Part shown: piece after piece, positions 35,407 through 44,906 of the stretch
Layout of the letters: every line of letters starts with the position of its first letter
How positions within the stretch are numbered: the first letter of the stretch is position 1
Assembly: GCA_002102555.1 (NCBI GenBank)
Contig: MCFL01000059.1
Coordinates: forward strand, 1 to 64,000
DNA: 64,000 bases
DNA from: Catenaria anguillulae PL171
Lineage: Eukaryota > Blastocladiomycota > Blastocladiomycetes > Blastocladiales > Catenariaceae
Direction of reading: 5' to 3'
Made by a program: the position numbers and the translations under genes
Notes under the pieces: model-generated
Databases searched by the model: none
Told to the model about the DNA's origin: nothing
What the model saw: the letters and a program-made list of their open reading frames with translations, nothing else

Positions 35407-37030
35407 TTAGTTGTACTGCATGTACTTTGACGTGGACGAAAACTTTGCGTATCCCTTGATGACCTTGTTGACGGCCTCGAGGAAATCCTTTTCGGTTGCC
35501 ACCTTGCGCCGGGCACGAATGGCAAACATGCCGGCCTCGGTACACACGGACCGCAACTCTGCGCCGGTAGCGTTTGGGCACAAGCGGGCAATCAGCTCGT
35601 ACCGAATGTCGCGATCCACCGACATGGACTTTGCGTGAATCTTGAGAATATGTGCACGGCCCTCGAGATCGGGCAGGCCAAACTCGACTTTGCGATCCAA
35701 CCGTCCGGGCCGAAGCAGGGCAGGGTCCAAGGTATCGGGCCGGTTGGTCGCCATGAGTACCTTGATGTTGCCGCGCGCGTCAAACCCATCGAGCTGGTTG
35801 ATCAACTCGAGCATGGTCCGCTGCACCTCATTGTCACCGCCGGCCCCGTCGTCGTGGCGCGCACCGCCAATGGCATCCACCTCGTCGAAAAAGATGATGC
35901 AGGCCTTGCGAGCCCTGGCCATTTCAAACAACTCGCGCACCATCCTAGCGCCCTCGCCCACATACTTTTGGACGAGCTCGGAGCCAATGACGCGAATAAA
36001 AGCTGCGTCAGTGCGGTTGGCAACGGCACGTGCACACAGCGTCTTGCCCGTGCCGGGCGGGCCATAGAGCAGCACGCCCTTGGGTGGATCAATGCCCAAT
36101 GCAATGTACCGCTCCGGATGCAACAGCGGCAATTCCACTACCTCGCGCAACTTTTCAATCTGCTCCTTGCAACCGCCCACGTCGGCATACGTGACATCTG
36201 GTTTTTCCTCGACCTGCATCATGGTGACGCTAGCGTCGATCTTTGGCGGCAAGGGAATCTGAATCTGGTACTTTTGGCGGTCGACGCCCACGCGCATGCC
36301 CTCCTCGACGTCAGTGGGCGACACGCGCTCGCCCAGGCCAACGACAAACTTGGCGATTTGCTTGATGTTGATGACATACTTGTCCGGGTCGGCTTGGTCG
36401 TCCGGGTTGGCCGATCGCATGATTTTGGTGCACCTTGCGACTTGCAAGGGCTGTTCCTCGGCCATGCGCTGGCGGTCGGCGGGGATGTCCCACATGTTGG
36501 GCGGGGCGAGCCCAGTGTCGGATTCTTTGACGCCCAGCTTGTCGTTGACGCGCTTTTGGGCGTCTTTGATTTCTTGGTCGATTTTCTTGAGGCGCAGGGC
36601 GTAAGGTCCGCGGCCCTGTTTTTGTTTTTGTTTTTGGGGGAGGCGGGTTTGAGAGACGCAGGCAGAGGAGGTGAGCAAGTGCATTCGTGCGTGCATGCGG
36701 TGGGAGAGAATGTGTGTGCATACGTAGGTCTTGAGGAGGGCAATGTCATTTTCGTCAAGGGCTGGAGGAAGAGGCGGGTCGTACATCAGTCGGTGCACGT
36801 CATGAAAGGTCCCGTAGGAAAGACATTGCTGCAGGAGATGAATGCGTACCCTTGACCTTGTCGTTTTCGCGGTCCTCGATCTGCGCGCGCGAGTCTAACA
36901 GGGAGTCATGAGTCATGAGTCAGTCGGTTCGCCGTTAGCCAAGCTTGGTCAAGACAAGGGGATCAGCGTGGCAAAGGCAAGGGAGAGGGGTGCGAAACGG
37001 ACACTTTTCCCAGTCGGACTTGGGCGGCAT
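35407..37030 (-). CDS. RPT1: 26S proteasome regulatory ATPase Rpt1 (PSMC2)
   Basis: Rpt1 is one of six AAA ATPases in the 19S base ring; it unfolds substrates and gates the 20S core. Four exons on the minus strand give 439 residues: 37030-37003 (28 bp), 36894-36850 (45 bp), 36761-36724 (38 bp) and 36615-35407. The small exons are supported by the family N-terminus: [10 protein letters not shown], then [14 protein letters not shown], then [12 protein letters not shown]. Later blocks include [18 protein letters not shown] and [11 protein letters not shown] (OB domain), Walker A GPPGTGKT, Walker B IIFFDEVD, and the arginine-finger region [12 protein letters not shown]. The C-terminus KYMQYN matches the known Rpt1 tail. 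The 28-bp first exon ends at a GTCCGT donor, which is the least certain junction. Introns are 36895-37002, 36762-36849 and 36616-36723. The gene faces the acidic-protein gene across 360 bp. Confidence 0.94.
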
Positions 37031-37390
37031 GGTGCAGATGCGGGCGTGAGGATGGGGAAGCGATTGCGTCGGGTGTTGCAGGGTGCTCGGTAAAGCAAAG
37101 CATGGGCGGATGGGGTTGCTTCAAATTCGATTAACGTTGATCGAGCGCGTTTTTGTCATATATTTTCTCAGATTTGGCAAGGTCGGGTGGATCGGCGGCC
37201 CGTGGGTTGTCTGGACGCGTCTGACCGACCTTGGACTGACCTCGCTCGTCAGCTTCAGCAGTACATGGCCTGCACATGCAGTATGCAGTATGCCGTATGC
37301 AGTGCGGCCGCGCAATCAGCCAATCACACATGGCTCGTAGTCGTAAAACTTCACGTTCACGCCTGAAGCTAAGTTTCCATGAATGGATGA
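37031..37390. promoter_or_regulatory. Divergent promoter between RPT1 and an acidic-protein gene
   Basis: These 360 bp must carry both promoters. I looked for the fungal proteasome element (PACE, GGTGGCAAA) and found no exact copy on either strand. GCAGTATGCAG/GCAGTATGCCG-type short direct repeats occur at about 37277-37303. Confidence 0.4.
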
Positions 37391-39250
37391 ATGCATAATC
37401 AGGCAAAAGAGAATCTGTACTGCAAAACGTCAAGCACAATGCACCAATCGCCACACCACCGTCACCATCATCCCCCATCATCGTCGGCACTCGACTTGCA
37501 CTCCAGCTCGGGCTCGGGCTCGGGCTCGGGCTCAGACTCGGACACGGACTCTGTCGTCCTTGTCCGCGACGACGCCGACCTGGACCTGCCTCCATCGGCT
37601 GGCCACATTGACCCCGCAGACGACCAAGACCAGCTCGACCTCTCACTCGACACGGCCTCGTTCGCACCCCCACCTCCGCCTACCGTGTCCCGCCATTGGA
37701 CTCACTCGGACGACGACGACGACGATGACGTCGAATACTTTTACTCGCACGACCACGTCGATGACCACAACCATGACCATGACCCTGGCTCTCGCCACTC
37801 TTCCCGATCTTTAGCCTCTGCTTCTTCTTTCCGATCGCAATCCCAATCCCAATCGCAGTCCCGATCTCGCTCACGGTCCCGATCCCACTCGCACTCGGAC
37901 CAATCCCAAGACGAATATGATTCCGATGACCCTTACGCCTCACACCCGCCGCATCACCACTCGTCCGGCGGCAAATCTGCACCCACGCGCGCCTCATATG
38001 GCGGCAAGGGTAAAGGCGGATACTCAAGTGGCGCCGGCGGCAAGGGCAAAGGCAAACACGCAGGCTACTCGTACAACGGCACCAGCGCCGGTGGTAAGGG
38101 CAAGGGCCAGAGCGGCAGCGGCGGCGGCGGCCGCACGTACGCGGGCAAGGCATACCGAGCCCCACCTGTTCAGGGCAAAGCGCCGTCGCGCAAGATGCCT
38201 AGCAAGGGCGTGCCCAGGGGAAAGTATCCGGCGTCGGCGGCGCCGGCAACGAGTGCTGGGTATGCGCAAAAGGGCATGAGGCACAGCCATGTGGATGACC
38301 AAGATGACCAGGATCATGATGAACAAGATGACGACCTGGATCAGATGGACGACGACCAAGTCTCGCTGCAGCAACACGAGGTCGTTTGCATCAGCGACGA
38401 CGACGACGACGACGACAAGGACGACCAACAAGACTTGGCAAGCAACTACTCGGAGCAGCCGTCTGACCTCAACCCTGCCCACCCTTACTATGCGTCGTCG
38501 GCCGTGGCATCCACAACATCCGCACCCAGGGTCATTGAATCCTACGTGCTCTCCTCATCAAGCGAATCGCCACACCCGCAACCCCCAACGCCACCACTGC
38601 CGCCACCACCGCCACCGCTAGTGCCCCCACCCATGCACCGCCGCCCTTCGTCCACGTATGACTCGGAGGACGACGATTCCGACGATTCAGATCTCGAGTC
38701 TGGCCTCGACGACATTCTCGACCAAATGCAGCACGGGGTTCCCCCGACGTCCTCTCTACAGGTGCATTCGCCAACGTGTCCGCCCGATTACTTTTATCAC
38801 AAGCCAATACAGGCACAGGTGGCTCCGTCCGAGGACGACCAAGAGGATGACGAGGGTGAGGGTGATGATGAAGCGGAGCAAGACGAGGATCAAAGTCGAG
38901 GTGACGACGAGGATGACGACGATGAGTTGGGATCGGATCCAAGCGGCGGGGATGGAGACGAGGAGGAGGAGGAGGAGGAGGAGGAGGAGCAAGGCGAAGG
39001 CGAAGGCGAAGACGAAGCAGGATACGACGACATGGATCAAGACGAGCTTGACGTGCATGATGGTGACGCGATTGGGCATGACAAGACAAGTCGCAAACGG
39101 CAGCGGTCCGCTTCATCCTCGTCGTCTTGGGTCTCTTCGGACGATGGGCAGGTACACCCGACAGCCACGGGAACAGCAAGCGAGGGCGAGAGTTGGGGCG
39201 GGGAGGATCAAGGCCAAGAGCCCGACCGCAAGCGGCTGCGATCGTTGTGA
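37391..39250 (+). CDS. Acidic intrinsically disordered protein with a SUMO-interacting-like motif
   Basis: I do not recognise a family. It is one exon of 619 residues, nearly all low-complexity. In order: His-rich, Gly-Ser repeats (about residues 38-50), Asp clusters, an RS/QS-rich segment (about 145-175), a Gly-Lys-rich segment of GGKGKG units (about 195-245), basic PSRKMPSKG, then long Asp/Glu runs including ten consecutive Glu (about 520-530). It ends with a bipartite-NLS-like KTSRKRQRS and a terminal DRKRLRSL. The motif EVVCISDDDDDDD at about residues 330-342 (coding near 38380-38415) fits a SUMO-interacting motif: a V/I core followed by acids. This composition suits a nuclear or nucleolar chaperone-like or condensate protein, which is inference. 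The second Met, at 37441, is an alternative start. The long frame with no stops, despite extreme composition, supports a real gene. Confidence 0.65.
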   Translation: MHNQAKENLYCKTSSTMHQSPHHRHHHPPSSSALDLHSSSGSGSGSGSDSDTDSVVLVRDDADLDLPPSAGHIDPADDQDQLDLSLDTASFAPPPPPTVSRHWTHSDDDDDDDVEYFYSHDHVDDHNHDHDPGSRHSSRSLASASSFRSQSQSQSQSRSRSRSRSHSHSDQSQDEYDSDDPYASHPPHHHSSGGKSAPTRASYGGKGKGGYSSGAGGKGKGKHAGYSYNGTSAGGKGKGQSGSGGGGRTYAGKAYRAPPVQGKAPSRKMPSKGVPRGKYPASAAPATSAGYAQKGMRHSHVDDQDDQDHDEQDDDLDQMDDDQVSLQQHEVVCISDDDDDDDKDDQQDLASNYSEQPSDLNPAHPYYASSAVASTTSAPRVIESYVLSSSSESPHPQPPTPPLPPPPPPLVPPPMHRRPSSTYDSEDDDSDDSDLESGLDDILDQMQHGVPPTSSLQVHSPTCPPDYFYHKPIQAQVAPSEDDQEDDEGEGDDEAEQDEDQSRGDDEDDDDELGSDPSGGDGDEEEEEEEEEEQGEGEGEDEAGYDDMDQDELDVHDGDAIGHDKTSRKRQRSASSSSSWVSSDDGQVHPTATGTASEGESWGGEDQGQEPDRKRLRSL

Positions 39251-39364
39251 CTCATTCGCCGGTCAGTTGAGCGTAAGAGGGACGGTGCTGTACATTTTGT
39301 GATTCAGTCCTCCTCGAGTACTTATTTATTTATCACTATTCATCCGAGACCCATCATTGATTCA

Positions 39365-42300
39365 ATGCAAAACCGAAGCAAGATGCCTCCAAAGCCCAAG
39401 CAGTCGTCACTGCTCTCTTTCTTCAAGCCTGTGGCAGCCACGCCAAAGTCCGCGGCCACCACCACCACCACCACCACACGTCGCCTTTCTTTGCCTCACG
39501 GACCACTTCATCATCTGCGGCGGCGGCGGGCTCCACTGCCACCGCTGCCGGTGACAGAATGCCGACTCAGACTCAGGCTGAGCCAATTGTCCCGCAAAAG
39601 CGGTTGGCCAGCGCTGCCTCTGCCGCCAACTCGGACGCGGCAGCAGCGAACAACGCCCAAGATCAAGATGCATCGGATTCCGATTCAGGTGCCTCGCCCC
39701 CCTCAAAGCGTGCCCGCACCGCCGCCCCGAGCACATCATCTGCTGCTCGATCGATGCCTGCAAGCACACGCCGGCAGCGCTCGACCGTGGCTTCCAGCCG
39801 CAGAGCAGCCATTGTGATCCACGACTCGGACTCGGATCCGTCTGCCCTGTCGGACAATGACGAGTACTCGCTCGCCCAGGATCAGGACGAAAACGCATCT
39901 GCCGCCATTCGAGTGCCAGCGAGTCAGATGACGACTTTATCGTTCCCGATGACGACGATGACCATGACAAACCTCGACCATCCTCGCGCCGGTCCGCTTC
40001 CTCTGCATCATCCAAGGACAAAGGCAAAGGCAAATCCAAGCTCAAGTCCGGTTCCACGGCCACGCCCTCGCCACGCGCGGCAACAAAGTCGCCCCGTCCC
40101 GCCGCCGCTTCCAAAGCGAGTACAGGCAAGGGCAAAGCTGCATCCGCAGCTGCTGCCGTTGGCCCATCCGGCCAAAAGTATACGCCGCTCGAGCTGCAAA
40201 TCGTCCAGCTCAAGGAGCAGCATCCTGGTGTGGTGTTGGCAGTCGAGGTTGGGTACAAGTATCGTTTTTTCGGTGTGCACATTTTTCTCTGTTGTGCCTC
40301 TTTGATATACTGCACAATTTACTCATCCATTGACTTTATGGCCCACGCATAGGTGACGATGCTCAAGTGCGCCGTTCTTCACTCCTCTGTCGTGCGGTCT
40401 CTGACGTGCTTGATTTGGATTCACCAACACTTGAGCAACCATCTATATAGATTGCCTCCAACCTACTCCAAATCGTTGCTTGGCACGACCGCAACTTCCT
40501 CACCGCCTCGGTACCCGTCCCACGCATCCACCTGCACATTCGGCGTCTGGTGCGTGCGGGCCACAAGGTCGGCCTCGTCCAGCAAACCGAAACAGCCGCA
40601 CTGAAAGCCGCCGGGTCCAATGCGCGCACGCCCTTCACGCGCCAAGTCACGCGTGTGTACACGCAAGCGACCTTGATTGATGAGCTGGGCGACGACGAGG
40701 TAGACGACGAGCACGTCGCGGGTGGTGGGCTGGCGTACATCATGGTGCTCAGAAGCAGCGAGATCAAGGGAGACAACTTGGTGGCCGTGAGCATGGCGGT
40801 CGTGGATGCGAGCACGGCAGATGTGGTGGTGGACGAGTGGACGGATCCGGCAGGGGGTATGATGCTTGAGCTCGAGGCGAGGATGACCGCCCTGCAGCCC
40901 GTGGAAATCGTGCTTGCTGGCACCATGCCTGCACTGGTGCGCGCGTGGATTGACCGATATGTCAAGTGTGCGCCGCGCGCCATTCGGCTTGAGGTTGTGG
41001 ATGTGCCGGAGGCAAGCAGCGTCGCGCAAGAGCTGGTAACCCAGCTCGCACAGACAAATTCGGGCTTGCTTGCTGCAACCCTCGACGTGTCGCCCGCGCT
41101 GCAAACCACGATTGCAGCTACGCTCACGTACCTCGCGCAATTTCAGCTGCACGACCTGCCGCTCACCCTGCACCACTTTTCCAAATCGCACACGTTTCGA
41201 TTATCCGCCACAGCTCTCCGTGCCCTCGACATCTTCCCCTTGGGCTCATCCACCTCGCCCACGTCCACCCCGTCGCTCTTTTCGATCCTCAACCAAACCG
41301 CAACCCCGCCCGGTGCCCGACAACTGCGCCGGTGGCTTGCGCGGCCGCTCATGCATGCCGCACTGATTGCCCAGCGCGCAGACGCTGTCGACATGTTTGC
41401 ATCGCTGCCCTTGGGCACAATGGCCGATGTTATCAAGCAAGTCAAGCGTTTGGGCGATGCGGAAAAGGTGTTGGCAAAGTTGCACTTGGCGCGCATTCGG
41501 CCGGGCGCACTGTGGAGCTTTTTGGATGCGTGGGGTGGCGTGTGTGATAAGTTGGAGGCGTTTGTGGATGAGGTGGGTGAGGACGAGGTGAGTGGGCTGG
41601 TGCGCGAGTGTGTCGCGGCAGTGGTGGGTGTGAGGGAAAAGGTGGAAGGGTTTAAGGCGAGTATGGATCGGGTGGCCGCAGGCAAGGGGGAGGTTGGCGC
41701 AATGTGGGTGCAGGCCGACGAGGTGGGTGCAATCAAGACGGTGCGTTGCGATGGATCCTGGCTGGGTCGTGGATTGGCGCTGATTGTGTGCATTGTCATT
41801 CAGGAACTGGCCGCGGTAGTCAAGGAGATTGAGCGCACGGTAAAGCAAGAGGCCGCTGGCGTGCAAGGCACCGTGACAACGTGTGCCGGTGTCCAGGTTT
41901 GTTTGCCTCCTTCCATTGGCGTCCCACATAACCGCGTTGAGGGGACTGACTCTTGGATTCACTCTGTCGTGATCATCCATCTATCAACCTTGTTCTCCCG
42001 CGATTGTCTGCACCAACAGCACTTGATCCAAGTCCCAAAGGCCCGCAAAGTACCAGCATCCTGGACCCGCGTCAGCGCAACCAAACAAGTTGTCCGGTAC
42101 CACACGCCCACCCTGCTCGACCTGTTCAAGCAGCGCGACGTGCTCCAAGAGACACTGGCAAAGGAATCCAAGGCACTGTATGAAAAGCGACTGCGTGCAT
42201 TCTCTGAGACGGCATTTGCCGACTTGTCGGCGGCAGTCCGGCGGTTGGCCGACTTGGATTGCTTGATGGCGCTCGGGTTGGTGGGCAGGAATCCAGGGTA

Positions 42301-43256
42301 TGTGCGCCCCACTTTGGTGGAAGAGGCAAATGTTTTGCGGGTCGTGGACGGACGGCATCCAGTGCTGGAGACAATGGTCAAGTATGTGCCTAATTCGGTC
42401 GATATGTCGGTGCGTGCTCGGATTCTTGTACTGGTCTGTCAGCTCGTCGGTTGATGTCGCACGCTTGTGATTCGTGTAGCAACATGGCCAACGGTGCCTT
42501 ATTCTCTCGGGTCCAAATATGGCGGGCAAAAGTTCGATTGTGCGCCAGCTTGCCCTGACCATCATCATGGCTGTACGTCTTCATATATCTGTTCTTGCAG
42601 TTCGAACTGTGCCAATATCACTCATTGGCACTCTGTCCGGTTCTACACAGCAAATCGGCAGCCGCGTTCCCGCATCCTCGGCCACCCTCGGCGTGTTTGA
42701 CGGCATCCACACCCGCATGGGCGCTTCGGACGACTTGACACATGGACTGTCCACATTCATGGTCGAGCTCTCGGAAACACAGCAATGCCTTTCGCAAGCC
42801 ACCCCGCGTTCGCTCGTGATCCTCGACGAACTCGGCCGAGGGACCGCCACGCACGACGGGACCGCCATTGCATGGGCCGTCCTGCATCACTTGATTGTCG
42901 AAACGCAGTGCTTGACACTGTTTGTGACACATTTCCCGCCTTTGGCAGACATGTGCGAGCAGGTTCCCAAGCATGTGCAGTGTGCACACATGGGGTTTGT
43001 CAAGTTGGGTGCTGGTGGCGATGACGCCAGTGATGGAGGCAGGACAAGGATTGGGTTCATGTATCGGTTGGTGCCGGGCGTGGCCGGCGCGAGTTTTGGG
43101 TTGAATGTTGCCAGGATGGCTGGCCTGCCTGATGATCTTTTGGATTTGGCGGAGGTCAAGAGTCGTGAAGTGGTCGTGGAGAGGTCCGACGAGGAGAAAG
43201 AGGTTTGTTCATTGGTGCGGGAGTTGGAGCGGGTAATGAAGGTCGCGGATGAGTGA
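39365..43256 (+). CDS. MSH3: DNA mismatch repair protein MSH3
   Basis: MSH3 pairs with MSH2 (MutS-beta) to recognise insertion-deletion loops. Exons: 39365-40272, 40353-40366 (14 bp), 40451-41740, 41804-41896, 42020-42409, 42480-42572 and 42651-43256, about 1,130 residues. The N-terminus has a PCNA-binding PIP box, QSSLLSFF, followed by a disordered acidic/basic linker with [13 protein letters not shown]. MutS domain I starts at [33 protein letters not shown] and continues across the mini-exon as GDDAQ-IASNLL. Domain V has Walker [10 protein letters not shown] (usually GPNMGGKSS), then [20 protein letters not shown], Walker [12 protein letters not shown] and [12 protein letters not shown]. 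The first exon needs two single-base corrections: in the CCA repeat at about 39470-39480 and near 39920. Neither site can be an intron. The rest of the protein is intact, so sequence error is more likely than a pseudogene. Confidence 0.9.
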
Positions 43257-44906
43257 CGTCGTTTTGTGGTCGTTGGATGTGATTCCCCTTCGTCGTATGC
43301 CGCCTCCGTTCTTGGGTGGATGGAAAAGTGGTCGTGCTCGAATGACATTCTTCCGCTAGCAGATTAACATTCCATATCAGTGCCGGCCGTGCGCCAGAAT
43401 CACAACAAGGATGTAGGTGGCGATATGTTGGACTTGGACTTGTCTGAAATCGTGTTCCCAGCGCCGTACTGTAGTCCCCATCTGCTACACAAACACACTG
43501 ACTCACACTCACACCATCCAGTGTACCGACCTTATCATCTTCTCCGCGACAACTTGCTTTCCGACTGCCCCCAAGTCGACAACAACTCAATGTACCAGTT
43601 GTTGGTACACGCCGATTCGTACTCGTGGTCATCGGAATCAATTGGCATGTTGAATCGCACTCGATTGAATCAGACTCGGACAAATCGGTGGCCGATTGGC
43701 AGCGAGTTTGAACAGCCTGGATACAGCAAGTGATTTGCACTGATGATATCCACCAGTTTCGGAACGGACTCACTTGTCGGGGCGGCCTGCAGTTGGCGGT
43801 CCAGGTATACTTATACAACTTTTGGTTAGATGGAAACTGGCTGTCGGCGGGTGGGAATCGACGTAAGCTGGGGGTAGATCGAGTTGTGGAAGCAAACTTG
43901 ACTCGCATGCCGCACATATTCACTTTCAGGTGTCTGCGTAAGTCCATACATACTCCCTCTATCTGTAATCATATGAAACTTGATAGATGCGCACGAACTG
44001 GAGCATACGATCTTCACTCGCATTCGCACCGTTGTAAGTACGTACTATATTTTCAAGACCCAAGCGTCGGAAGGTGTTGTTCGAGGGCCTAATTTGTGAC
44101 CCACGCACGCGTCCCACCGCTCACTGCTGTTGGTCCTTTTATTCGTCTTTTCCCTTCTCACCACTTTGCGAACGCAGACCGCGCACCACTGCAATGGATG
44201 TTCTTTAACATTTCACGACCCCTATCTTCTCCCTCTGCTTCCAATTCTAACCTCGCTCTCCGCTCAAATCTGCGGCGAGCACCCTTCCATTATTCTGTCT
44301 GACCTGCTTACATGTTCCGCTCTGTTTTGAGGCTCACTCAATTTGCATTCGCTAAACTGAATCCTGGCCCTCGCGCTCCGCCAGGGGCTTGTCCAGTCCA
44401 TCTTCCATCACCACCATTCACCTCTCCAATTTAGTCTGCCTCTGTGGTCTGCTCCGCTGCAACTCGCAAGCTTTGCCGCGGGTCATTATTCATGAGCAGC
44501 TTTCATTGTCACATCGCGATTGTTGCGACGAGGGGGTATGTTTTGCTGCCCATGTGCCAACTCTGCATCGGCCACCGTCACGCGTTGACTGGCCTGGGCA
44601 AATTGCATTTCCTGCTCGGTTGATTCATGTAGGAAATTATTGGGCATTGCATGCCTGTCTTAATTCTTTCCTGTCTTGTGGTGGTTCCCGTCGCCACCAC
44701 ACGACGTCAGTCCTGCATTTTGCCACAGGCCTCAGCACAGCACGGTCCTCGATTCAAAGGCTGGGCGTGCCTCGACGTTGATCGCGCGTGTGGGCAAGAA
44801 TTTGGAATTTTTCTGATTTTGTTGACGATTGGGCGACGCCGAATCGTCATCTTCAGTCGATCCCAGAGCAGTCACGAGCACGTCATCCGAGTGGAGACCT
44901 TCATCC
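43257..44906. other. 1.65 kb without a supported gene
   Basis: This stretch holds the MSH3 3' end and, presumably, the promoter and leader of the Zn2Cys6 gene. ORFs at 43380-43733 (+) and 43156-43947 (-) lack ATG starts or family features, and their codon use is unlike nearby genes. The part from about 44100 is pyrimidine-rich, as in long fungal leaders. Confidence 0.4.

Noticed and set aside
35635-36855. Plus-strand ORF of 406 codons opposite RPT1
   Set aside because: Antisense shadow of a clearly conserved AAA ATPase.
43156-43947. Minus-strand ORF of 263 codons overlapping the MSH3 3' end
   Set aside because: It overlaps conserved MSH3 coding sequence, has odd composition and no recognisable domain.
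44000-44830. Possible extra 5' exon of the Zn2Cys6 gene
   Set aside because: The coding frame is open some way upstream of 44907, but no ATG plus splice pair could be supported.
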